From positions 1 to 5,806 of the forward strand of contig JBFHRO010000205.1 in NCBI GenBank assembly GCA_041591635.1: DNA of 5,806 bases, given 5' to 3'. This document shows, piece by piece, positions 1-5,663 of this stretch (position 1 is the stretch's first letter; each line of letters starts with the position of its first letter). A model generated the notes under the pieces. The model had not been told where the DNA came from. It did not search any database and saw only the letters and a list, made by a program, of their open reading frames with translations. The translations under genes and the position numbers were made by a program. Origin of the DNA: JACKOD01 sp041591635. GTDB lineage: Bacteria > Pseudomonadota > Gammaproteobacteria > Pseudomonadales > Oleiphilaceae.

Positions 1-24
1 CCTTCGGTTTATCAACTGCTATGA
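1..24 (+). CDS. 3' end of upstream gene, probably cheR (chemoreceptor methyltransferase)
   Basis: Frame 1 reads seven codons (PSVYQLL) and then TGA at 22-24. This stop overlaps the cheD start codon as ATGA, the usual translationally coupled junction of an operon. CheR proteins commonly end in a short strand of the type (Q/P)(T/S)VY followed by a few residues, and cheR lies directly before cheD-cheB in many gammaproteobacterial chemosensory clusters. The assignment rests on these seven residues and on gene order, so it is an inference; the rest of the gene lies outside the window. Confidence 0.55.
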   Translation, partial: PSVYQLL

Positions 25-533
25 CACCGACTATCACCCCCAAAATTCTCGAAATCACGCTAGGGCCCGGGGATTTTTATTTTGGCGGTCAGCACACGCG
101 CATTCGTACCCTGCTGGGTTCATGCGTGGCCATTACCCTTTGGCATCCGGTAAAACGCATTGGCGGCATGTGTCATTACATGCTCCCCAGCCGCAAGAAC
201 CACGGCAAACATGCAACAAGGCTTTCAGCCGGGCACTTTGCCGATGAAGCGCTTGAGCTTTTCATGCAGGAAATCCGCAACCACCAAACACGCCCCGAAG
301 ACTACCTGGTCAAGCTGTTTGGCGGCAGCGATATGTTTGACACCCAACGCTGCTATAACCACACTGAAAACATAGGTAATGCCAATATCAACGCCGGGCT
401 TTCGCTCCTGCAGCACGCAGGGTTTGATCTTGCCGCCCGGGATCTGGGTGGTACGGCTCACCGCAAAATCTATTTTGAACTCTGGAACGGTGATGTGTGG
501 GTACAGCACGGGCCGCTGAGATTTACCCCCTGA
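21..533 (+). CDS. cheD: CheD, chemoreceptor glutamine deamidase
   Basis: CheD hydrolyses selected glutamines of chemoreceptors to glutamates in the cytoplasm, setting the sites used by CheR and CheB. In some bacteria it also partners CheC. The 170-residue protein covers the whole family length. The signature LLGSC at 31-35 supplies the nucleophile Cys35, and GGMCHYMLP at 48-56 supplies the general base His52; the 17-residue spacing matches Cys27/His44 of Thermotoga CheD. The FGG at 100-102 and the stretch GNANINAGL, followed later by DLGG, are also typical of the family. The start is the ATG inside the ATGA overlap with the upstream gene, so translation is probably coupled to it; no upstream Shine-Dalgarno is evident in the 20 visible bases. 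The cheB gene starts 12 bp after the stop. Identification is firm; activity is inferred from the intact Cys/His pair. Confidence 0.96.
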   Translation: MTPTITPKILEITLGPGDFYFGGQHTRIRTLLGSCVAITLWHPVKRIGGMCHYMLPSRKNHGKHATRLSAGHFADEALELFMQEIRNHQTRPEDYLVKLFGGSDMFDTQRCYNHTENIGNANINAGLSLLQHAGFDLAARDLGGTAHRKIYFELWNGDVWVQHGPLRFTP

Positions 534-545
534 CAAGGCATTTGA

Positions 546-1619
546 ATGAACAAGATCAAGGTGTTGATAGTCGATGATTCGGCCCTTGTGCGACAGATAG
601 TGCAAACCAGCCTGAACAACGACCCGGCCATCGAGGTTATCGCCGCGGTGGCCGACCCGCTGTTTGCCATGAATCGCATGAAAATACAGTGGCCCGATGT
701 GATTGTGCTCGACATTGAAATGCCCCGTATGGACGGCGTGACCTTTTTGAAAAAAATCATGGCCGAGCGCCCGACACCGGTGGTGATCTGCTCAACCCTT
801 ACCGAAAAGGGCGCCGAAACCACCATGCAGGCCCTCTCGGCAGGCGCCGTGAGCATTGTCACCAAGCCCCAAATGGGGCTCAAACGCTTTCTCGAAGATG
901 CCGCCAGCGATATCACCCATGCGGTAAAGGCGGCCGCCCGCGCCAACGTAGCCAACATCAAAGGCAGCTTAAGCGCCGAAGTGGCCCCCAAAATTCCTGT
1001 AGACAAGGTGATTCCATCCAGCCCGGTGGCAATGGCCAAGACCACCGAGCATGTGGTTGCCATTGGCACCTCCACCGGCGGTACCCAGGCCCTGGAATTC
1101 CTGCTCACCCGCTTGCCCACCAATTGTCCGGGCATTGTGATTGTGCAGCACATGCCCGAAAAATTTACCGCCTCGTTTGCCCAGCGGCTCGATTCGCTGT
1201 GCGACATTCGGGTGACCGAGGCAAAAAACAATGACCGGGTGTTGCCCGGCCACGCCCTGATTGCACCGGGCGGACGCCATATGATGCTCAAGCGCAGCGG
1301 CGCCTATTACTATGTCGAGGTGTTCGATGGGCCACTGGTCAACCGCCACAAACCCTCGGTCGATGTGCTGTTTCGCTCGGTTGCCAAAAGCGCCGGCAAA
1401 AATGCCGCCGGCTTTATTCTCACCGGCATGGGGGATGACGGCGCACGCGGCCTCAAAGACATGCAGGAGGCCGGTGCTGCCACCGTCGCGCAAGACGAAA
1501 AATCCTGCGTGGTGTTTGGCATGCCCAAAGAAGCCATTGCCCTGGGCGGTGCCGACAAGATTCTGCCCCTGGCACAGGTGCCGGCGGAGATCATGCGCTT
1601 TGCGCACCTTAAAGACTAA
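546..1619 (+). CDS. cheB: CheB, protein-glutamate methylesterase/glutamine deamidase response regulator
   Basis: CheB removes methyl groups from chemoreceptor glutamates and deamidates glutamines when its receiver domain is phosphorylated by CheA. The 357-residue protein has both family domains. The receiver spans about 3-120, with the acidic pair Asp10/Asp11, phospho-acceptor Asp56 in LDIEMPRMDG, the Ser83/Thr84 switch position and Lys107 in TKP. A polar, Ala/Lys-rich linker of about 45 residues leads to the esterase domain, about 168-355. The catalytic triad is Ser176 in GTSTGG, His202 in VQHMP and Asp298 in GMGDDG; the spacings of 26 and 96 residues equal those of E. coli CheB (164/190/286). 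An AAGG at 535-538 sits 7 nt before the ATG. Nothing appears to be missing, so this should be a fully active enzyme acting opposite the upstream methyltransferase. Confidence 0.98.
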   Translation: MNKIKVLIVDDSALVRQIVQTSLNNDPAIEVIAAVADPLFAMNRMKIQWPDVIVLDIEMPRMDGVTFLKKIMAERPTPVVICSTLTEKGAETTMQALSAGAVSIVTKPQMGLKRFLEDAASDITHAVKAAARANVANIKGSLSAEVAPKIPVDKVIPSSPVAMAKTTEHVVAIGTSTGGTQALEFLLTRLPTNCPGIVIVQHMPEKFTASFAQRLDSLCDIRVTEAKNNDRVLPGHALIAPGGRHMMLKRSGAYYYVEVFDGPLVNRHKPSVDVLFRSVAKSAGKNAAGFILTGMGDDGARGLKDMQEAGAATVAQDEKSCVVFGMPKEAIALGGADKILPLAQVPAEIMRFAHLKD

Positions 1620-1639
1620 ACCCGGCCTGACGGTTTTTT
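1618..1639 (+). terminator. Weak possible intrinsic terminator after cheB
   Basis: The cheB stop codon runs into AAACCCG-GCCTGA-CGGTTTTTT. A CCG/CGG stem with flanking A/T pairs (one bulged C) closes a six-base loop and is followed by six Ts. The position right after the last gene of the cheR-D-B unit fits termination, but the stem is short and would be only marginally stable. It may give partial readthrough into fapA. Confidence 0.35.
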
Positions 1640-1671
1640 GATGCAGGGCCACCCCCTCACGCTATCCCGAC

Positions 1672-1705
1672 TAGCAAGGCACAAAATACCGGCTATCATT
1701 AATGC
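1672..1705 (+). promoter_or_regulatory. Candidate promoter for the fapA gene
   Basis: TATCAT at 1694-1699 within GGCTATCATTAATGC resembles a sigma-70 -10 box. No good -35 is visible; the best is TAGCAA at 1672-1677 with a 16-bp spacer. Support comes from the almost identical 15-mer at 3639-3653 in front of the next gene (13 of 15 bases match). It lies about 70 bp before the preferred GTG start at 1773. The rest of the 1640-1772 gap shows no gene or strong structure. Confidence 0.35.
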
Positions 1706-1772
1706 GTACCGGCCAACCCTCTGATTCTGGTTGACTATTTCACCTTGGCCGCAGCGCAGGACGGCATTGATT

Positions 1773-3569
1773 GTGAGCAACTTTTCCTTTGAAATTGCCT
1801 TGGAGTTCGAGGAAGAACCGGGCCTGGTCTATGCCCGGATCAAGCCGGCCTTTCAGGCCGAACCCCTGAGCCGGGTTGCACTGCAAGCCTTGTTTGAAGC
1901 GGCGGGCTACTCTCGTTTTTATGTAGTGCAGGATGGCATTGATCAACTCCTCCAAGCCGATGCCGAACTCTGCACACAATGCCTGCAAACCCTCAAAGAG
2001 CGCAAAGAAGCCCAATGCGCCGATCCCAATTCACTGGTGTGCGATATCGCCTCGGTAACTCCGGACATGAGTGCCGATGCCATTTCTGCCGAGCTGGATA
2101 CCCGTGCTCTTCTCGATTTGCTGGGCGACGATCTGCCACGTTTTTTGGTTGCCCAGCGCCTAGATGCAGTCGTCGAACTGGAAACCCGCGAAGATGACAC
2201 CGAAGCCTGGGTCAGCATTCAGCCTCCGTTCGGCGGCGCACCGGCCGATGTGGAGCGCATCGTGCGAGCGCTTAAAGCAAAAGGGGTGTCGTTTGGCATC
2301 AATGCCGCCGCCATTGACGAGGTGGCCGCCACTCAAAGTATGGCGCCAGTGCTGGTCGCCACGGGGGTTAAACCGCTACGGGGCGGTGATTCAACCTTCG
2401 AGGCACTGGTATCGTCCCACGTGCACTCTGCCCCCAAAATCGACGAAAAAGGTAATGCAAATTATCTGGATATCAATGAGTTCGTACTGGTAAAAGAAGG
2501 CGAACCACTCATGCGCCGGCACACCCCCAAACCCGGCCGCCCCGGAAAAGACGTGTTTGGCAAGCCGGTACCTGCGCCCCGGGGCGAGGTATTGCCCTTT
2601 TACGCCAATATCGAGGGCGCCCACATTAGCGCCACCGATAATAACCTGCTGGTGGCCGCCATCAAGGGGCACCCCATCCTGCACGAGCGGGGCGTCTCGG
2701 TCGACCCGGCACTGGTGCTGACCAATGTCAGCCTTGCCACCGGCAATATCGATTTTGATGGTTCGGTGCATGTAAAAGAAGATGTTGCCGATGGCATGAC
2801 CGTCAAGGCCAGTGGTCAGGTTACCGTCAACGGAGTGGTGGGCAAGGCACGGATCATTGCCGAGGGCGATATCACCATAGATCAGGGCCTCATCGGCGCC
2901 ACGGTGGCCGATGAGGCGACCAATATTCCCGAATTTCAGGCCTTTATCGAAACCTGCGGAAATTTCTCGGCCCGCTTCGTCAGCTGCGCGCAGGTACATG
3001 CCAAAGGCGTGATTGCGGTACGCGAGTATGCCAGCCACAGCGAGCTGATTACCGACGATAAGGTACTCATCGGCCAGGACGGCGGTAAAGGGGCACTCAT
3101 TGGCGGCTTTACCAAGGCGGGCAATGCCGTGGTAGCCAACATTCTGGGCACCAAGGGCAGTGTTCCCACCGAAATTCGCATCGGCGCCAAGCCCGACACC
3201 TTGCCGAAATTGCGCCGGGTGATGCAACAGATCAAAGAGCGCGAGACCTACATCACCGGCGTTCAGGAACAACTGACAGTGATCAACAACCGTACCAAGC
3301 TCACCGGCCTCAACCCCCAGACCGCAGCAGTAGTAAAAAAGCTCGTTGATAGCCTGAAAACACCGGAGCTGGAAATCCGGGAGCTGCGCAAAGAGGAAAA
3401 ACAACTGCAAACCCTGCTGGTCAAAAGCAAGGCCGCACGGGTCATCGCCCGCCGCCAGATTTACCAGAATGTATCGGTTCAGATTCTGCACACCGGCAAA
3501 AAAGTGGCCGAAGACCAGGGCCCCGGCAAATTCCGCTTTGATGCCCGCCAGACGGTGCTCGAAAAATAG
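1773..3569 (+). CDS. FapA-family (DUF342) flagellar assembly/polar protein
   Basis: This is a FapA/DUF342 protein of about 598 residues. A Vibrio vulnificus member is reported to affect flagellation and to interact with the glucose phosphotransferase protein IIA-Glc; the biochemical role of most members is unknown. After a variable N-terminal region comes the family hallmark near 238-266 (EGEPL, then PGRPGKDVFGKPVPAPRGE). From about 328 to 473 is a glycine-spaced beta-helix-like repeat region: GNIDFDGSVHV, DGMTVKASGQV, GVVGKARIIAEGDI, then GKGALIGGF. About 474-560 is rich in Lys, Glu, Gln and Leu and looks like a coiled coil (LRRVMQQIKERE, ELRKEEKQLQTLL), followed by a short conserved-looking tail. 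No signal peptide or membrane segment is seen, so it should be cytoplasmic. I chose GTG 1773 because homologues as I recall them begin shortly before a FSFE-like strand and AGGA lies 11 nt upstream. The open frame extends to TTG 1731, which would add 14 residues but has no Shine-Dalgarno. Its place after cheB supports a chemotaxis or flagellar link. Confidence 0.88.
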   Translation: MSNFSFEIALEFEEEPGLVYARIKPAFQAEPLSRVALQALFEAAGYSRFYVVQDGIDQLLQADAELCTQCLQTLKERKEAQCADPNSLVCDIASVTPDMSADAISAELDTRALLDLLGDDLPRFLVAQRLDAVVELETREDDTEAWVSIQPPFGGAPADVERIVRALKAKGVSFGINAAAIDEVAATQSMAPVLVATGVKPLRGGDSTFEALVSSHVHSAPKIDEKGNANYLDINEFVLVKEGEPLMRRHTPKPGRPGKDVFGKPVPAPRGEVLPFYANIEGAHISATDNNLLVAAIKGHPILHERGVSVDPALVLTNVSLATGNIDFDGSVHVKEDVADGMTVKASGQVTVNGVVGKARIIAEGDITIDQGLIGATVADEATNIPEFQAFIETCGNFSARFVSCAQVHAKGVIAVREYASHSELITDDKVLIGQDGGKGALIGGFTKAGNAVVANILGTKGSVPTEIRIGAKPDTLPKLRRVMQQIKERETYITGVQEQLTVINNRTKLTGLNPQTAAVVKKLVDSLKTPELEIRELRKEEKQLQTLLVKSKAARVIARRQIYQNVSVQILHTGKKVAEDQGPGKFRFDARQTVLEK

Positions 3570-3607
3570 ATCCATATTTTTCTCAAAAAAGCATAACGGA
3601 TTGTTTC

Positions 3608-3620
3608 GGGCAGTCTGCCC
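3608..3620 (+). repeat. Short perfect hairpin GGGCA-GTC-TGCCC after fapA
   Basis: A five-base GC-rich stem with a three-base loop lies 39 bp after the fapA stop. No T-run follows, so it is a poor intrinsic terminator. Its right arm overlaps the candidate -35 of the next promoter, so it could instead be a transcription boundary or protein-binding site. Confidence 0.35.
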
Positions 3621-3653
3621 TGTCATTTCGCTATTTCTGGCTACAATTAATGC
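3620..3653 (+). promoter_or_regulatory. Candidate sigma-70 promoter for the CheX-like gene
   Basis: CTGTCA at 3620-3625 (four of six matches to TTGACA) is followed after 16 bp by TACAAT at 3642-3647 (five of six matches to TATAAT). The -10 lies inside GGCTACAATTAATGC, nearly the same as the element before fapA. It lies about 90 bp before the ATG at 3739, leaving room for a structured leader. This indicates that the gene has its own promoter and does not rely only on readthrough from fapA. Confidence 0.5.
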
Positions 3654-3672
3654 TAAGTAGTAGCCATCTCCC

Positions 3673-3694
3673 TGACCCTATTCACCCAGGGTCA
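3673..3694 (+). repeat. Inverted repeat TGACCCT-N8-AGGGTCA in the leader of the CheX-like gene
   Basis: Seven-base arms are perfectly complementary around an eight-base loop (ATTCACCC). It sits downstream of the candidate promoter and 44 bp before the start codon, so it would be within the 5' untranslated RNA. It could be a regulator's operator or an RNA hairpin. No T-run follows, so it is not an obvious terminator. Chance occurrence is possible. Confidence 0.45.
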
Positions 3695-3738
3695 TTCACA
3701 ACCGGCTATGAGAACAACTCACGCGCAAGGAACAAAAA

Positions 3739-4716
3739 ATGAATCAAGAATTGGAGCTCGTCAGTAAAGTACTTGTCCTGGATGGCAACGAAACCGCTCT
3801 TGGTGTCTTGAAAGTATTCTGCAAGGAGAATCATTTGGTTGGCTTACGCGCCTCATCCGCCAGAAGCGCCAGAGAAGTTCTGAAAAGCAACATAGATTTA
3901 GGGGCCATACTGATTTCCGAAGAAGCTGTATCCGGGGGAGTGTATTCACTGGAACTCTCTCGCCAAATACACAAGGATCGCCCGGATCTGCCTATATTCC
4001 TGCGTCGTTATAACGCCAGTAATCTGGACGGCATCCCCGAACAATATCAAGGAATATTTTCCGGCGCTTATTGCCTGTCCAATCTGGAAGCACTGAAAAA
4101 CATGGTCCAGGACCGGCTGTTTGACACCTTTTATCCCACCCTGCTGGTGCGAGGCATTATGGGCATTGCCGAAAGCTGCCTGAAAAATTGCTTTAGAGGT
4201 GTCGAAATTCACAGTGAGCCTCCTTTTCTGGTCAGCGATAAGATCATGGACGAGTTCAATAGTCTTATCGCACTCGAAAGCAAGTGGTGCCGCGGCTATA
4301 TGATGCTGCAAATCAGCCAGGGCAATCTTGCCGACTACATCAATGCACAAAAAACCGGCAACATTGAGGTCTGTATCGATGACCACAATATCAACGACTC
4401 CATTGGCAATTTAACCAACGAGATTTGGGGGGGAATCAAACGAGAGTTTATTATTTACGGGAATGAGCTTGAGGGTAATACAAACCGCACACAAGTCCCC
4501 ATTATCATCAACCCCGACAAGCGTTACATCTCTTTTGGTACATCAAAACCGCAACTGTGCTATCGCTTCCAGATCACGGATCAGGATGGTCTGCTTAAAC
4601 CACTGGAAATCACCCAAAAAATGATCTTTAACCTCGACTGGTCACCCGAGCAATTCGTGCAAAGCAACCAGGCGGTAGAAGAATTAATCGATAGCGGTGA
4701 GCTGGAGTTCTTTTAA
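3739..4716 (+). CDS. Degenerate receiver domain fused to CheX-like domain (chemotaxis phosphatase family)
   Basis: The 325-residue protein has two parts. Residues about 9-125 have the pattern of a response-regulator receiver (VLVLDGNETALGVLKVF, LGAILISEE, DLPIFLRR, GAYCLSN). However, the phospho-Asp position after strand 3 is Ser60 or close to it, the acidic pair is reduced to Asp15, and the conserved Lys is lost (CLSN where KP is usual). Residues about 130-310 resemble CheX: a strand-rich core (GYMMLQIS), then DSIGNLTNEIWGGIK at 220-234, then VPIII. CheX dephosphorylates CheY-P using the motif ExxNxxxGxxK. Here Asn227, Gly231 and Lys234 fit, but the Glu position is Asn224. The enzyme may therefore be inactive or altered; this is inference. 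AAGGA at 3727-3731 gives a strong Shine-Dalgarno seven bases before the ATG. Codon use is less GC-biased than in cheB. It is expected in the cytoplasm, acting with chemotaxis or flagellar proteins. Confidence 0.82.
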   Translation: MNQELELVSKVLVLDGNETALGVLKVFCKENHLVGLRASSARSAREVLKSNIDLGAILISEEAVSGGVYSLELSRQIHKDRPDLPIFLRRYNASNLDGIPEQYQGIFSGAYCLSNLEALKNMVQDRLFDTFYPTLLVRGIMGIAESCLKNCFRGVEIHSEPPFLVSDKIMDEFNSLIALESKWCRGYMMLQISQGNLADYINAQKTGNIEVCIDDHNINDSIGNLTNEIWGGIKREFIIYGNELEGNTNRTQVPIIINPDKRYISFGTSKPQLCYRFQITDQDGLLKPLEITQKMIFNLDWSPEQFVQSNQAVEELIDSGELEFF

Positions 4717-4838
4717 TGCACAAATTAAAGGCCGCGCGCATTATCTCGGCTCGCCGGGCCGCCGCACGTGAAATCGGCAACGATGAAGAAGGGTGATCCC
4801 AGGCGCGAAGAACACGATTTCAGCAAAGGCGAACGCGG

Positions 4839-4870
4839 CAAGTTCTATCGCGCCCAAGTTCTATCGCGCC
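4839..4870 (+). repeat. Exact 16-bp tandem duplication inactivating the pseudogene
   Basis: CAAGTTCTATCGCGCC occurs at 4839-4854 and again immediately at 4855-4870 without mismatch. Removing one unit joins KFYRA directly to NAKVHLPVYL, so the duplication is the cause of the first frameshift. Sixteen bases shift the frame by +1. The perfect identity suggests a recent event by replication slippage (inference). Confidence 0.95.
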
Positions 4871-4963
4871 AATGCCAAAGTGCATTTGCCGGTGTATCTG
4901 GATGATAACGGGCGAGGCCACACTGGTCAGCCTCGCAACCGCAAGCGGCGATGACGGAAGTCG

Positions 4964-4986
4964 TCGGGAAAGTCAAAATCAATGAC
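4964..4986 (+). repeat. Left copy of 23-bp direct repeat flanking the toxin-antitoxin operon
   Basis: The sequence starts TCGGGAAAG and ends ATCAATGAC; it is identical to 5690-5712. It encodes the GKVKIND part of the pseudogene's C-terminus. Similarity continues imperfectly on both sides, with about 12 of 18 bases matching just downstream. Confidence 0.95.
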
Positions 4987-5012
4987 ATTGACCCCTATGG
5001 TTAGATTTGGGG

Positions 5013-5294
5013 CTATTTCATCGGGAACTTTTGCTTCTGGTGAAGCACTCTCATAACACGAATGACGGCATTATCAGCCCAATAAGATACGATCATTGAT
5101 ATTTCGGGAATAATCAGCAATCGACCGCTTATTCCGTCGCGCTCAACACCCATTAGGGGTTGGTGAAGTAGGTTTTCGACTTTTAACTCAATGATCTCAT
5201 CTGTTTTTTCTGCAACGGCGGGATTAAAGTCAAAAAGAAATTCGAATATCTTTTCACGGTCGGTCAAAGACTCTTCTTCCCAATAAATCTTCAT
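5013..5294 (-). CDS. RelE/ParE-family toxin of a type II toxin-antitoxin system
   Basis: The 93-residue protein has the RelE/ParE fold pattern. An N-terminal strand (MKIYWEEESLTDREKIFEFL) leads into helices, with a basic/hydrophobic stretch before ISGRLLIIPE at 55-64. A strand follows, IVSYWADNAVIRVMRVLHQKQKFP at 68-91. Arg58, Tyr71 and His85 occupy positions typical of the family, and the ending VLHxxQ-x-P is its best hallmark. Members are ribosome-dependent mRNA endonucleases (RelE) or gyrase poisons (ParE); the sequence does not decide which. The ATG at 5294 follows the antitoxin's TGA directly (TGAATG), with a GGGG Shine-Dalgarno-like run just upstream inside the antitoxin gene, so translation is coupled. 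Its stop at 5013 faces the pseudogene's stop, 8 bp away. The operon looks intact and clearly more AT-rich than the chemotaxis genes, suggesting transfer. Confidence 0.88.
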   Translation of the reverse strand: MKIYWEEESLTDREKIFEFLFDFNPAVAEKTDEIIELKVENLLHQPLMGVERDGISGRLLIIPEISMIVSYWADNAVIRVMRVLHQKQKFPMK

Positions 5295-5573
5295 TCAACC
5301 CCTGCCACGTATTTTAGCTTTTCGCTCTGCCATTCTGGTTTTAGCTTGTCCGTGCTCAATAAAAGTAGATTTTCCAGCATCAAATTTTTCAAAAGCTAAA
5401 TTTACTTGGTCAGTTAGCCAGGCATCATGAGACAAGACTTTACGCTGTTGGTCAGCAAGTTGCTCTGCGAGGTCTCGACAAGCATCGCTTAGGGTTCGAC
5501 CCTGACTTTCAGTCATTTGTTGAGCCAGGCGTTTTGTTTCTTCATCAATACGAAATTGAACTCTGGTATCCAT
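5295..5573 (-). CDS. RelB/DinJ-family antitoxin
   Basis: The 92-residue protein begins MDTRVQFRIDEETKRLAQQ. This is a strand and first helix of a ribbon-helix-helix DNA-binding domain, and the second helix is GRTLSDACRDLAEQLADQ (25-42). The C-terminal half, with LAFEKFDAGKSTFI and a basic tail, fits the toxin-binding region of RelB/DinJ antitoxins. Such proteins neutralise the toxin and repress their own operon with it. I chose ATG 5573, which has AGGG at 5584-5581 seven bases upstream. The open frame reaches a TTG at 5603 that would add ten residues (MYSHINQGFF) outside the expected domain. The antitoxin-first order and zero-base junction with the toxin gene are standard for this family. Confidence 0.88.
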   Translation of the reverse strand: MDTRVQFRIDEETKRLAQQMTESQGRTLSDACRDLAEQLADQQRKVLSHDAWLTDQVNLAFEKFDAGKSTFIEHGQAKTRMAERKAKIRGRG

Positions 5574-5640
5574 AAAAAAGCCCTGGTTTATATGTGAGTA
5601 CAAACGTTAGCACACCAAAACTTGCAGGGCAATCTTGCGA
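5574..5640 (-). promoter_or_regulatory. Probable promoter/operator region of the toxin-antitoxin operon
   Basis: This AT-rich stretch upstream of the antitoxin ATG must hold its promoter. On the minus strand, TTGCCC (5632-5627) and TAACGT (5609-5604) are separated by 17 bp and give the best-spaced weak pair. TATAAA (5592-5587) is a better -10 match, but transcription from it would start after the Shine-Dalgarno. AACGTT at 5603-5608 is a six-base palindrome that could belong to an antitoxin operator. All of these are weak calls. Confidence 0.3.
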
Positions 5641-5663
5641 CGTTATGAGTCCCCTTGGAGCTC

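Larger units (their letters stand above)
4783..5004 (+). pseudogene. Frameshifted remnant of a small antitoxin-like gene
   Basis: Reading across three frame changes restores a coherent protein of about 65-70 residues. ATG 4783 opens MKKGDPRREEHDFSKGERGK and continues FYRA. After an exact 16-bp duplication (4839-4870) the next frame continues NAKVHLPVYLDDN to about 4909. A third frame from 4914 gives EATLVSLATASGD, and the frame from 4954 ends TEVVGKVKINDIDPYG with TAG at 5002-5004. The DFSKG-RGKFYR...LPVYLDD pattern followed by a terminal NDI(D/E) is that of a small, widespread bacterial family that I recall being annotated as hypothetical or antitoxin-like and often near toxin genes; the function is not certain. 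As written, the first frame stops at about 4905. The gene follows the CheX-like gene by 66 bp but is unrelated to chemotaxis. Confidence 0.75.

Noticed and set aside
470..1291. Minus-strand open frame of 273 codons across cheB
   Set aside because: It is antisense to cheB, whose catalytic motifs are all intact, and its translation has no recognisable domain. GC-rich codon bias produces such shadows.
1677..1697. Possible sigma-54 site (GGCAC then CGGC) before fapA
   Set aside because: At the required 10-bp spacing after GG the bases are CG, not GC, so the core consensus is broken.
2391..3626. Minus-strand open frame of 411 codons across fapA
   Set aside because: Long but antisense to a clear FapA-family gene. 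Its glycine/valine/leucine-rich translation has no family pattern.
4716..4796. 26-codon ORF starting in the TAATG overlap with the CheX-like gene stop (MHKLKAARIISARRAAAREI...)
   Set aside because: The coupled start is tempting, but there is no family resemblance, it is very short, and it runs into the pseudogene start in another frame. It cannot be supported as a gene.
5001..5007. GTTAGAT, resembling an integron attC core (GTTRRRY), next to toxin-antitoxin genes
   Set aside because: No matching RYYYAAC partner with proper spacing or arms was found; the nearest (CTCTAAC near 5713) lacks the first purine. No integrase is in the window.
4992..5012. CCCC...GGGG pairing between pseudogene and toxin gene ends as a bidirectional terminator
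   Set aside because: Only four GC pairs close a long loop, and no T-run lies on either strand.
5593..5614. TGTG...CACA half-palindrome as a CRP-type site upstream of the antitoxin
   Set aside because: The inner positions do not fit TGTGA-N6-TCACA; only the outer four bases pair.
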